Shown piece by piece: positions 42,368 to 50,938 of a stretch of 64,000 nt of DNA (position 1 is its first letter; every line of letters begins with the position of its first letter). The stretch comes from DAIPKP01 sp964539095. GTDB taxonomy: Bacteria; Synergistota; Synergistia; Synergistales; Aminiphilaceae. Location: contig CAZIFL010000012.1 of assembly GCA_964539095.1 (NCBI GenBank), positions 1-64,000 of the forward strand, written 5' to 3'. A program made the position numbers and the translations under genes. The notes beneath the pieces are model-generated. The model worked only from the letters and a program-made list of their open reading frames with translations. It ran no database searches and was not told where the DNA came from.

Positions 42368-42544
42368 ATGAATGTTATGCTCTGTTTCCGGAAGTTTACA
42401 AAACAGCTTGGTCGGACTTGCAAACAAGTCCTGCCGTGTTCTGTTGATTGTGTAAAAGATGTAGCGAAAAATCTCACAAGATATGTTGATACGGGTTCTG
42501 CTCCCTTTCAGGGGGGTAGAGCCCGTTTTTTTATGGAGATATGA
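42368..42544 (+). CDS. 58-residue pyrimidine operon leader frame
   Basis: ATG 42368 follows a consensus AAGGAGG. The frame contains four Cys residues, is rich in Lys, Arg and Val, reads straight through the terminator arms and T-run, and ends ATATGA so that its stop overlaps an ATG at 42541. Ribosomes translating it would disrupt the terminator, as with E. coli pyrL, and could re-initiate at pyrR. It may be a leader peptide or chance; the ribosome site argues for translation. Confidence 0.5.
   Translation: MNVMLCFRKFTKQLGRTCKQVLPCSVDCVKDVAKNLTRYVDTGSAPFQGGRARFFMEI
42491..42532 (+). terminator. pyr operon attenuator terminator
   Basis: The stem ACGGGTTCTGCTCCC with GGGGGGTAGAGCCCGT, with small mismatches, is followed by seven T residues, ten bases before the pyrR reading frame. 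Confidence 0.8.
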
Positions 42545-42558
42545 GGGAGGCGGCAGAG

Positions 42559-43122
42559 ATGGTATCGAAGCACGGCTGGAAACAAAAAGCAAAGGTTATG
42601 ACCGGTGAGGATATGGAGCGGGCCCTCAAGCGCATGGCTCACGAAATTGCGGAGCGGAACAAGGGGATTGAGAATGTCATCCTGGTGGGGATTCATCGCC
42701 GGGGGGTTCCTCTGGCGGAGCACATGGCGGATCTGCTGGAGCAGTTCGAAGGAGCGCGTCCCGCTCTGGGAAAACTGGATATCACCCTTTATCGGGATGA
42801 TCTCTCCCTGCGCTACCCCCAGCCTCTGGTACGGGGGACGGACGTACCCTGGAATCTTGAAGGGCAGCGTATCGTGTTGGTGGATGACGTGCTCTACACA
42901 GGGCGTACCATCCGGGCCGCTCTGGATGCCCTTATGGATCTCGGCCGCCCGGATCAGGTGCAGCTGGCGGTACTGGTGGATCGAGGACATCGGGAGCTTC
43001 CCATCCATCCGGATTACGTGGGGAAAAATCTTCCCACGTCGAAGAGCGAGGTGGTGGAGGTGTCGGTAACCCCCATCGACGAGTGCAACGAGGTGTGGAT
43101 CTGCGAAAGGACGGATAGTTAA
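42559..43122 (+). CDS. pyrR: bifunctional PyrR regulator/uracil phosphoribosyltransferase
   Basis: About 187 residues from ATG 42559, preceded by GAGGGAGG; ATG 42541 is an alternative start. The PRPP loop is VLVDDVLYTGRTIRAALDAL, and the N-terminal MERALKRMAHEIAERNKG is typical of PyrR. It binds UMP and the leader stem-loop to shut down the operon, and may salvage uracil. It heads a seven-gene operon whose members overlap or nearly touch. Confidence 0.92.
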   Translation: MVSKHGWKQKAKVMTGEDMERALKRMAHEIAERNKGIENVILVGIHRRGVPLAEHMADLLEQFEGARPALGKLDITLYRDDLSLRYPQPLVRGTDVPWNLEGQRIVLVDDVLYTGRTIRAALDALMDLGRPDQVQLAVLVDRGHRELPIHPDYVGKNLPTSKSEVVEVSVTPIDECNEVWICERTDS

Positions 43123-43123
43123 G

Positions 43124-44056
43124 ATGGCCTGGAATCACCGAAATCTTCTCGATGTGGATGTGCTCTCCCGTGAGGATCTGGAGCTTCTTCTGGATCAGTC
43201 GGTACATATGGAGGACCTTCTGAACCGCCCCATTAAAAAGGTTCCCGCCCTTCGGGGGCGCATGATCGTCAATCTTTTCTTCGAAGCCTCCACCCGTACC
43301 CGGGTTTCCTTTGAGCTGGCAGAGAAGTTTCTCGGGGCGGACGTGGTGAACTGGTCGGTATCGGGATCGAGCATCAGCAAGGGGGAGACGCTGCGGGATA
43401 CCGCCTGGACCCTGGAGGCTATGGGAGCGGATGCGGTGGTGGTGCGCCACCCCATGCCGGGAACCCCCTGGTATCTTAAAGAAAAGCTCAAGCGGGCCTC
43501 GGTGTTCAACGCCGGAGACGGTGCCCATGCCCACCCCACCCAGGCGGTGCTGGATGTCTATACCGCCTGGAAGCATTTCGACCGCTCTCTGGATGGCCGT
43601 AAGATCGCCATCGTGGGGGATATCCTCCACAGCCGGGTGGTGCGTAGCGGCATCACCGCCTTTACCACTCTTGGAGCCCAGGTGGTGCTTTCGGCTCCGC
43701 GGAGCCTTATGCCTCGGGGGCATGCTCATCTGAACGCTACCTACGAGGCGGATCCCCGGAAGGCGGTGAAGGATGCGGACATGGTCTATCTCCTTCGCTT
43801 GCAGCGGGAGCGTCAGCAGGACGGACTCTTCCCCTCCTTCGAAGAGTACCACTGGCGTTATGGAGCTAATGAAGAGCTTATGCAGTATGCCAGGCCGGGG
43901 GCCCTGGTGATGCATCCTGGCCCTATCAACCGGGGGGTGGAGATCGCTTCAAAGCTCGCCGATGGCCCGGAGAGCGTGATTCTGGAACAGGTTCGCAGCG
44001 GTGTGGCTACCCGAATGGGGCTGCTCTATCTTTGCATGGGAGGCGCTGAAGCATGA
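43124..44056 (+). CDS. pyrB: aspartate carbamoyltransferase catalytic chain
   Basis: 310 residues. The carbamoyl-phosphate site EASTRTRVSFELAEKFLG, the loop SGSSISKGETLRDTAW, HPMPGTP, HAHPTQAVLDV, HPGPINRGVEI and the C-terminal TRMGLLYL are all present. It makes carbamoyl-aspartate, the first committed step of UMP synthesis. No regulatory chain gene (pyrI) is beside it. It starts one base after pyrR ends and overlaps pyrC by four bases. Confidence 0.95.
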   Translation: MAWNHRNLLDVDVLSREDLELLLDQSVHMEDLLNRPIKKVPALRGRMIVNLFFEASTRTRVSFELAEKFLGADVVNWSVSGSSISKGETLRDTAWTLEAMGADAVVVRHPMPGTPWYLKEKLKRASVFNAGDGAHAHPTQAVLDVYTAWKHFDRSLDGRKIAIVGDILHSRVVRSGITAFTTLGAQVVLSAPRSLMPRGHAHLNATYEADPRKAVKDADMVYLLRLQRERQQDGLFPSFEEYHWRYGANEELMQYARPGALVMHPGPINRGVEIASKLADGPESVILEQVRSGVATRMGLLYLCMGGAEA

Positions 44057-45360
44057 AGACTCTTCTCTTTCGGAATGTCCGGATCTTTGATGGTACGAGC
44101 CTGAGGGAGGGCTCTATGGATGTTCTCCTGAGTCAGGGAAAGGTGGCACGCATGGCTCCCTCTCTGGATTCATCGGAGGGTGCCCGGATCATCGAAGGGG
44201 AGGGGCGGCTTCTCGCTCCCGCCTTCATCGATCTGCATACCCACCTTCGCGATCCCGGCCAGGTGCACCGGGAGGATATTGTTTCAGGGAGCCGAGCTGC
44301 TGCGGCGGGGGGTTTCGGGGTGGTGGTGGCCATGCCGAACACCGCTCCTCCCGTGGATAACGAGGCCGCTGTAGCCTATGTACTTCAGAAGGGGTCTTGC
44401 GCAGGAGGAGCTCGGGTGCTCCCCGCAGGGTGCGTCAGCAAGGAGCGCAAGGGGGAGGAGATGGCGGAGCTGGGAGGGATGGCCAAGGCGGGTGCGGTCT
44501 TCTTTACCGACGACGGCTCCCCGGTAAAAGGGGTCCGGCTTCTCATGAACGCTCTCCTCTACGCTCAAGATCTGGGAGTACGGGTGATGGAGCATCCCCA
44601 GGATGTGGATTTGAGCCGGGATTTTCAGGTGCATGAAGGACGTTGCTCCGCCGTGAGCGGCATGCGGGGATATCCTACTGCGGCAGAGGTGATCGGTATT
44701 ACCCGGGGGATCGCCCTAGTACGGGAGACCGGGTGCCCTCTGCATCTTACCCATGTGAGCACCGCCCAGGGGCTTGCAGAGATTCGGGCCGCCAAGGCGG
44801 AGGGGCTTCCGGTGAGCTGCGATGTCACCCCCCATCATCTGGTGCTCTCCGAGGAGGATCTTCTCGACAGTTACCTCGCAGCATCCTTTAAGGTGAGCCC
44901 TCCTCTTCGATCGAAGGAGGATGTGGAGGCTCTCTGGAAGGGGCTTTTCGATGGCACTGTGGACGCCATCGCCACGGATCACGCCCCCTGGCATCTGGAC
45001 GATAAGGACGTTCCCTTTATGGAGGCCTCCTTTGGTATCGCCTCTCTGGAGTGTGCCTTCGGGACGGTCTTCCACGCCTGGCACGCCCGGGGGTGTCCGG
45101 GATCTCTGGAATCTCTCCTCGCCCTCTGGACCTCTCGCCCCGGAAGCCTTCTCCCCTCTGCCGAGACCTATCGGGGAGTGCTGGAAGAGGGTGCCCCCGC
45201 CTACTGCACCCTTATCGACGAAGATCTGGAAAAGAGCGTGGATATCGCCGCCTGGAAGAGCAAGGCCGGGATAACCCCCTACCAGGGACGAACCTTCAAG
45301 GGGTGGCCGGTCTGTACGGTGGTGGGGGGAGATCTCGTCTATGAAGATCTTCCGGAGTAG
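44053..45360 (+). CDS. pyrC: dihydroorotase
   Basis: A 435-residue amidohydrolase of the class I (long) dihydroorotase type: metal motif IDLHTHLRDPGQ, MPNTAPPVDN, FFTDDGSPV, EHPQD, HLTHVSTAQG, CDVTPHHLVL and TDHAPWHLDDKD. It cyclises carbamoyl-aspartate to dihydroorotate. It overlaps pyrB by four bases, with pyrK five bases downstream. Confidence 0.95.
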   Translation: MKTLLFRNVRIFDGTSLREGSMDVLLSQGKVARMAPSLDSSEGARIIEGEGRLLAPAFIDLHTHLRDPGQVHREDIVSGSRAAAAGGFGVVVAMPNTAPPVDNEAAVAYVLQKGSCAGGARVLPAGCVSKERKGEEMAELGGMAKAGAVFFTDDGSPVKGVRLLMNALLYAQDLGVRVMEHPQDVDLSRDFQVHEGRCSAVSGMRGYPTAAEVIGITRGIALVRETGCPLHLTHVSTAQGLAEIRAAKAEGLPVSCDVTPHHLVLSEEDLLDSYLAASFKVSPPLRSKEDVEALWKGLFDGTVDAIATDHAPWHLDDKDVPFMEASFGIASLECAFGTVFHAWHARGCPGSLESLLALWTSRPGSLLPSAETYRGVLEEGAPAYCTLIDEDLEKSVDIAAWKSKAGITPYQGRTFKGWPVCTVVGGDLVYEDLPE

Positions 45361-45365
45361 GGTTC

Positions 45366-46145
45366 ATGGATAGCTCGCATATCTGGGAGGGGCAGGGGGT
45401 TCTCCGGGAGTTTCGCCCTCTCTTAGAAGGGGTGCTTCTCCTTGAGATCGAGGCCCCTGCCGTGGCGGCCCGGGCCTATCCGGGGCAGTTCGTCATGCTT
45501 TCGGTCTCTCCCTCCTGGGATCCCTTTCTTCATCGTCCTCTCGGGATAGCGGGAGTTTCGGGAGATCGGATCATTCTGCTGGTGCAGGTGGTGGGGCGAG
45601 GGACCGCTCTTCTCCAGAGCCTCCCCTCGGGAACCTCCCTTACCCTTCGGGGCCCTCTGGGGCAAGGCTTCCCCATGCCTCAAAGGGAGAAGCGCTATCT
45701 CCTTGCCGCGGGGGGGCTCGGGGTGGTGCCGTTGCTCTTTGCCTACCGCCAATGGGGAGAGATTGCCTCCATGGAGATCCTTCTGGGGGTTCCGGATGCC
45801 TCCTGGGCTCCTCTGGGGGCCTATCTGGGGCAGTTTGTCCCCTCCTCGCACCTGCGGGTGGTTTCGGATGACGGCACCCTGGGGGAGTGCGGCAACCCCT
45901 GTACCTGCCTGGGGGTGTGCGGGGATGAGGTCTGGGCCTGCGGCCCCCTTCCCCTGCTGCGGGGGCTTTACGACTGCCTTCCTCCGCACGTTCCTTACTA
46001 CCCCAGCATGGAGGCCCGGATGGGGTGCGGCTACGGGGGGTGCCTGGGGTGTGTGGTTCCCACCACCGAGGGAAATCTCCGGGCCTGCGTGGAGGGGCCT
46101 GTGATGGATGGAAGAGAGGTGCTTTGGGATGAACTCTGCAAATAG
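45366..46145 (+). CDS. pyrK: dihydroorotate dehydrogenase electron-transfer subunit
   Basis: 259 residues. An FAD/NAD-binding ferredoxin-reductase fold (PGQFVMLSVS, DPFLHRPLGIAG, LAAGGLGVVPLLF) ends with a [2Fe-2S] motif MGCGYGGCLGCVVPT plus a later Cys (RACVEG). It transfers electrons from PyrD to NAD, forming a class 1B dihydroorotate dehydrogenase. Its end overlaps the start of pyrD by 17 bases. Confidence 0.93.
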   Translation: MDSSHIWEGQGVLREFRPLLEGVLLLEIEAPAVAARAYPGQFVMLSVSPSWDPFLHRPLGIAGVSGDRIILLVQVVGRGTALLQSLPSGTSLTLRGPLGQGFPMPQREKRYLLAAGGLGVVPLLFAYRQWGEIASMEILLGVPDASWAPLGAYLGQFVPSSHLRVVSDDGTLGECGNPCTCLGVCGDEVWACGPLPLLRGLYDCLPPHVPYYPSMEARMGCGYGGCLGCVVPTTEGNLRACVEGPVMDGREVLWDELCK

Positions 46146-47055
46146 CTCTCTGGAAATCCTCCTGGGGGGCACTCTCTTTGCCACCCCCATTCTGGCGGCC
46201 TCGGGGGTGTGGCCTCTGGAGCGGCAGCTCTGGCCTTTCCAGGCTCTGGAGGGCCTCGGGGGGATCTGCTCCAAGGGGATTACCCTGCTTCCTCGGGAGG
46301 GAAATTCGGGCACTCGGCTGGCGGAGACCCCTGCGGGGCTTCTTAACAGCATCGGGCTTCAGAACCCCGGTATGGAGGCCTTCGCCGCCTCCTATCTTCC
46401 GGAGATGACGGAGCAGGAGATTCCGGTGGCGGTGAACGTGGCCCCCCAGTCGGAAGAGCAGTTCGAAAAGCTTTTCGAACTGCTGCAACCCTGGGCCTCC
46501 CGAATCGCCGCGGTGGAGCTGAATCTCTCCTGCCCTAACGTAAAGGCGGGGGGGATGAGCTGGGGGAAGGATCCCGATGGGGTGGCTCTGGCAACCCGGC
46601 TTGCCCGATCATGCTGGAAGGGGGATCTCTGGATAAAGCTTACCCCCCAGGCGCCTGATCTTCCCGCAGTGGCCAGGGCAGCGGAGTATTCCGGAGCGGA
46701 TGCCCTGGTGGTGGGAAACACCTGGCTCGGCATGGCCATGGATCTGCAGAAGAAACGCCCGGTCTTCGAGCGGGTAACTGCGGGGCTCTCGGGGCCCGCC
46801 ATCTTCCCCCTGGCTCTCGCCACTGTCTGGAGCGTGGCGGGAACTGTGGGTATCCCCGTCATCGGCTGCGGAGGGGTACAGAGCTGGGAGCATGCAGCGG
46901 CCATGATTCTCGCAGGGGCCCGGGCGGTACAGGTTGGGAGCGGGCTTCTGCGGAACCTCTCCCTCCCCGGAGAGATCGCCCGGGGGCTGCAGGACTATAT
47001 GATGCGGCAAAACTTCGGATCCCTCACCGAAATGGTGGGGGCGGGGAGAGGCTAG
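46129..47055 (+). CDS. pyrD: dihydroorotate dehydrogenase class 1B catalytic subunit
   Basis: 308 residues. ATG 46129 with GAGGT upstream is preferred to an ATG at 46108. The FMN barrel contains the catalytic Cys in NLSCPNVKAGG, typical of class 1B enzymes, with KLTPQAPD and VIGCGGVQSWEHA. It oxidises dihydroorotate to orotate and depends on PyrK for NAD reduction. It is part of a contiguous UMP pathway. Confidence 0.93.
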   Translation: MNSANSSLEILLGGTLFATPILAASGVWPLERQLWPFQALEGLGGICSKGITLLPREGNSGTRLAETPAGLLNSIGLQNPGMEAFAASYLPEMTEQEIPVAVNVAPQSEEQFEKLFELLQPWASRIAAVELNLSCPNVKAGGMSWGKDPDGVALATRLARSCWKGDLWIKLTPQAPDLPAVARAAEYSGADALVVGNTWLGMAMDLQKKRPVFERVTAGLSGPAIFPLALATVWSVAGTVGIPVIGCGGVQSWEHAAAMILAGARAVQVGSGLLRNLSLPGEIARGLQDYMMRQNFGSLTEMVGAGRG

Positions 47056-47083
47056 GTACTGGATGGTACAAAGGAGGTTCAGC

Positions 47084-47806
47084 ATGACAGAGACGCAGAG
47101 CAGTAAACCGAAAATTATTCTCGCCCTGGATACGTCCACCGTGGAGGAGGGGCTTGCCCTTCTGGATCGGGCGGGAGATGCCTTGGAATATGTGAAGATC
47201 GGCCCTCGGCACTTCTTTTTAGGAGGGTGGAATCTGATAGAGGAGCTGCAGAGGCGGGGGAAGAAGATCTTTCTCGACCTCAAGCTCCACGATATCCCCA
47301 ACACCGTGGCTCTCGGGGTGGATGTTCTCGCCCGAAGGGGAATCTGGGCACTCTCCATGCATGCGGGGGGAGGCCGGGAGATGCTGGCCCGGGCGCTTCA
47401 GGCCCGGAACGAAGCCCAATCCTCCATGCTTCTTCTCGGTATCTCGGTGCTCACCAGCATGGATCAGCAGCTCTGGAACGAAGTTGTCCCCGCCGGGGGA
47501 GATCTACAGGAGGCGGTACTCGCCCGGGGAGAACTCTGTGCATCCCTCAAGATGGATGGGCTTGTTTGCTCTCCCAAAGAGATCCAGGCGGTGCGTGTCC
47601 GCACCGGGGAGGCCCTCAAGCTTGTGGTGCCGGGCATTCGTCCCGCCGCAGGGGGGGACGATCAGCGGCGTACCGCCACCCCTGCCCAAGCTGTACGCTG
47701 GGGGGCGGACTATCTTGTGGTGGGGCGCCCCATCTACGGAGCGGAAGATCCCGAAAAGGCCTTTTGGGCTATCATGGAGGAAATTGAGGAGGCGTTGAAG
47801 ATATGA
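47084..47806 (+). CDS. pyrF: orotidine 5'-phosphate decarboxylase
   Basis: A 240-residue barrel from ATG 47084, with AAGGAGG upstream. The catalytic tetrad lies in IFLDLKLHDIPNTVALGVD. The phosphate-binding loops are VVPGIRPAAGGDDQRR and YLVVGRPIYGAEDP. It decarboxylates OMP to UMP. Its end overlaps pyrE by four bases. Confidence 0.95.
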   Translation: MTETQSSKPKIILALDTSTVEEGLALLDRAGDALEYVKIGPRHFFLGGWNLIEELQRRGKKIFLDLKLHDIPNTVALGVDVLARRGIWALSMHAGGGREMLARALQARNEAQSSMLLLGISVLTSMDQQLWNEVVPAGGDLQEAVLARGELCASLKMDGLVCSPKEIQAVRVRTGEALKLVVPGIRPAAGGDDQRRTATPAQAVRWGADYLVVGRPIYGAEDPEKAFWAIMEEIEEALKI

Positions 47807-48378
47807 GCCATACATCGGGACCGGAGTGGTTGCATAAAGCCATGATCGAGACGGGGGCGCTTCTGGAGGGGCACTTCCGCCTTACCTCGGGGCTCCACAG
47901 CGGCAGCTACATGCAGTGTGCCCTGCTGCTGCGGATCCCCCGGTATGCCGCCAAGGCCGGGGAGGCCTTGGCGGCAATGCTACGTCCCCTCAAGCCGGAG
48001 TACGTGGTGGCTCCCGCCCTTGGGGGGCTCATCATCGGCCACGAGGTGGCCCGGGCGCTGGATATTCCCTTTCTCTTCTGTGAACGCCAGGAGGGGGTTA
48101 TGACCCTGCGGCGTTTTGCCCACCCCGGCACGGTGCGCTTCGTGGCGGTGGAGGATGTGGTTACCACCGGAGGCTCCGTTCGTGAGGTGGGAGAGGCCAT
48201 AGCCGCCGAAGGCGCCGAGTGGGTCGGCACCGGCTGTATCGTAGACCGTAGCGGGGGGAAAGCTCCCTTTCCCCATGCTCTCTCAAGCCTTATGACCACA
48301 TCCTTTCCGGTCTACTTACCCGAGGAGTGCCCCCTCTGCAAGCAGGGGCTCCCCCTGGTAAAGCCCGGAAGCCGGTAA
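47803..48378 (+). CDS. pyrE: orotate phosphoribosyltransferase
   Basis: 191 residues. The PRPP motif VAVEDVVTTGGSVREVGEAI and the N-terminal LTSGLHSGSYMQCALLL mark an OPRT. A Cys-rich tail (EECPLCKQGLPLV) is also present, as in many thermophile and Synergistota-type OPRTs. It converts orotate to OMP. It is the last gene of the operon and is convergent, with a gap of only ten bases, with the acyl-ACP synthetase gene. Confidence 0.93.
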   Translation: MSHTSGPEWLHKAMIETGALLEGHFRLTSGLHSGSYMQCALLLRIPRYAAKAGEALAAMLRPLKPEYVVAPALGGLIIGHEVARALDIPFLFCERQEGVMTLRRFAHPGTVRFVAVEDVVTTGGSVREVGEAIAAEGAEWVGTGCIVDRSGGKAPFPHALSSLMTTSFPVYLPEECPLCKQGLPLVKPGSR

Positions 48379-48388
48379 AAACGAGCCC

Positions 48389-50890
48389 CTAGGATGTAAC
48401 GAGATTTTCCGCAATTCTTTCTCGTACCAGAGCGGTAAGCTCTTCGTAGCTCCGCCCCTCCGGGAAGAGAGGGGGAAGAAAGTCGATGTGAATGGCCTGG
48501 CCGAAACGGGGGAGTTTCTGTCCTCTTGGCATGGCTTCGAAGGCCCCCCGAATAGCGGCGGGAAGTATGGGGATGTTCATCTCCCGGCTGAGAATGGCGA
48601 AGGTTTTTTTGAACTCCCCCATGCTGCCGTCCCGAGTGCGGGATCCCTCGGGGAAGATCACCAGAGAGTTCCCTTTGGCGAGCACCTGGGCCATCTTCTG
48701 AAGAGAGAGCTTGAGATCCCGGTTGATGTCCACCAGAATGATGTTATTGCCTCCTGCAAAGCGCTTCTGCCATCCTTTCTGGAAGTGCCGTTCCGTGGCG
48801 TAGAAGTAGAGCTTTCGCAGGGGATCACCCTTGAAAAAACTCGCCAGGATCAGCCCATCCAGATAGCTTTGATGGTTGGCCACCAGGAGATAGGGGCTCC
48901 CCTCAAGATACTCCATCCCCCGCACATGCAGGCGGAAAAAGGCCCGGGAAAAGGCTTTGATAGTCCAGACCAAGGGAGGATGGAGCAGGGAGCTTCTAGG
49001 GAGTTCCAGAGGAGCTTCCTTGCGGAGGATATCTCCCCAGTGAAGGATTTCATCCTGAATCATCACCTTTTTCTCCCGCACGTAGGCGGCCATCTGCTCG
49101 AGAGTCGGGTGGTTGAGCAGCTCCCGGTCCCCCATGGGAATGCCGAAGGTGTTCTCAATGTAGGCCCCCAGACTTACCTTGTCGAGGGAATCCAGGTTGA
49201 GATCAATCTCCAGATGGGCCTGGGGAAAGAGCTGTTTTGGGGTTTGGGATGCCAGGAAGTCCCGAATCCTCAGGTACTCTTCGTATTCCGGCTCAGGCAC
49301 TTCCTCCCTCGGAGCGCCGGAGTTTTTGATAAGTTCTTCAAGCTGAAAGCGTTTGATCTTCTGTAACCTGGTTTTGGGAAGCTCCTCCCGAAGAGTGGTG
49401 AAGGCAAGAAGGCGCTTGTAGGGGGAAGCTTTCTGGTTATAGGGCTCTATCACATCCGAGCGTATAAAGCTCTCCACCGCATGGATGCCTCTCTCGTGAA
49501 GCCTGGCAAAATCCGGATAGATCAGGGCGTGGAGAGAGCCCTTATAGAGACAGACCGCCGCCTCCCGCACTGTGTCGAATCGTTGCAGCAACACTTTTTC
49601 GATCTCCTCGGGGTTGATGTTCTTGCCGTTGGAGAGCACCAGGGTGTGCTTTTTCCGCCCCGTGAGAAAGAGAAATCCCTCTTCATCGAGATATCCCAGA
49701 TCTCCCGTATGGAGCCACCCCCCCTGCAACACCGCCGCAGTCTCTTCAGGGCGCTTGTAGTACCCCTGCATGATATTTTTTCCCCGAGCGAGAATCTCCC
49801 CCTCTACAATACGCACCTCGCCGCAGGGGGAGACCTCTCCCGAAGAGCCGACCTTCATGGTTCCCGGCCGGGTGAAGGAGATCATGGGGGCCGCCTCGGT
49901 CATGCCGTACCCCAGAAGCATATCGAATCCCAGGGTTTTGAAAGCCTGAGCCACGTGATCATCCAGAGCCGCCCCACCGCAGATCATGAACCGGACATGC
50001 CCGCCGAAGCGCTGGTGTACCCTTTTGAAAATTTTTCGGGAGAGGCTTGGGCTGTTCACTTTGTGGGCGAGAGCAAAAAGCATCTTTCCCGCCAGGTTTT
50101 TCTGAAGAGCTTCCCAGATACCCTCGTAGAAGAGAGTATAGAGCCGGGGAACCCCCAGAAGAATCGTAACGTTGTGGCTCTCCAGTGTTTTCAGAATATC
50201 TTTGGAGGCCATGGAGGGGCTGAAAACCACGGTCCCTCCCACGTAGAGCGGAATGATGAGCGTTCCCATCAGGGGGAGCACGTGGTGGAGCGGCAGTAGC
50301 GCCAAGGCCCGGCAGTCCGGAGAGTAGATGGGAACCTGGCTACTTACCGCCTCGGCGTTTACCCGGAGATTTTCAAAGGAGAGCATGGCTCCCTTGGGGC
50401 TCCCCGTGGTCCCCGAGGTGTAGATAATAAGGGCGGTTTTGTCGTCCGCTCCCTTTAGGGATATCTCTTCCACATTTTTTCCCGTATTCTCGCGTTTTTC
50501 CGTATCCCGCTTCTCCCCGAGGGCCTCCTCAAGCTCTTCGAAGATGAGAACTCGAGGGGCATAGGAGAGTAGAGGAACAACCTGCTCTACCACGGGGTGC
50601 TTTTCCCGGGAGCAGAAGAGCACCTCCGGCCGGGAGTCCTCAAGCATGTAGGTTACCTCATCAGGGGAGGCCATGGCATCCAGAGGAATAACGACACACC
50701 CCCGCTGCCACGCCCCGTAGAGGGCGTAGGCCCATTCGAGGCGGTTTTCGGCGAAGAGAGCCACCTTCTCACAGGGGCTTTTTGCAAGGAGTACGGCATA
50801 GGCAGCGGTGTGGTGAAGAAGCTCTTGATAGCAAAGCTGCTGGTGACCGAAGATAAGAGCTGTATTGTTTTGTGATCGTAGATATTCCAT
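48389..50890 (-). CDS. acyl-ACP synthetase / acyl carrier / acyltransferase fusion
   Basis: An 833-residue three-part enzyme. Residues 1 to about 500 form an AMP-binding acyl-activating domain (IIYTSGTTGSPKGAML, LLGYGMTEAAP, HTGDLGYLDEEGFLF). A carrier domain of about 85 residues with the pantetheine Ser in LNLDSLDKVSLGAYIE is next. The C-terminus is a PlsC acyltransferase (NHQSYLDG, FPEGSRTRDG). The layout resembles the Aas acyl-ACP synthetase/2-acyl-GPE acyltransferase, but with a carrier domain inserted and the order of catalytic domains reversed. It probably activates a fatty acid and places it directly on a lysophospholipid. Confidence 0.88.
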   Translation of the reverse strand: MEYLRSQNNTALIFGHQQLCYQELLHHTAAYAVLLAKSPCEKVALFAENRLEWAYALYGAWQRGCVVIPLDAMASPDEVTYMLEDSRPEVLFCSREKHPVVEQVVPLLSYAPRVLIFEELEEALGEKRDTEKRENTGKNVEEISLKGADDKTALIIYTSGTTGSPKGAMLSFENLRVNAEAVSSQVPIYSPDCRALALLPLHHVLPLMGTLIIPLYVGGTVVFSPSMASKDILKTLESHNVTILLGVPRLYTLFYEGIWEALQKNLAGKMLFALAHKVNSPSLSRKIFKRVHQRFGGHVRFMICGGAALDDHVAQAFKTLGFDMLLGYGMTEAAPMISFTRPGTMKVGSSGEVSPCGEVRIVEGEILARGKNIMQGYYKRPEETAAVLQGGWLHTGDLGYLDEEGFLFLTGRKKHTLVLSNGKNINPEEIEKVLLQRFDTVREAAVCLYKGSLHALIYPDFARLHERGIHAVESFIRSDVIEPYNQKASPYKRLLAFTTLREELPKTRLQKIKRFQLEELIKNSGAPREEVPEPEYEEYLRIRDFLASQTPKQLFPQAHLEIDLNLDSLDKVSLGAYIENTFGIPMGDRELLNHPTLEQMAAYVREKKVMIQDEILHWGDILRKEAPLELPRSSLLHPPLVWTIKAFSRAFFRLHVRGMEYLEGSPYLLVANHQSYLDGLILASFFKGDPLRKLYFYATERHFQKGWQKRFAGGNNIILVDINRDLKLSLQKMAQVLAKGNSLVIFPEGSRTRDGSMGEFKKTFAILSREMNIPILPAAIRGAFEAMPRGQKLPRFGQAIHIDFLPPLFPEGRSYEELTALVRERIAENLVTS

Positions 50891-50938
50891 GGTATCCCCC
50901 GAAGTAAAGAGATTTGTATGGTTTGTTGGGATGATTTC

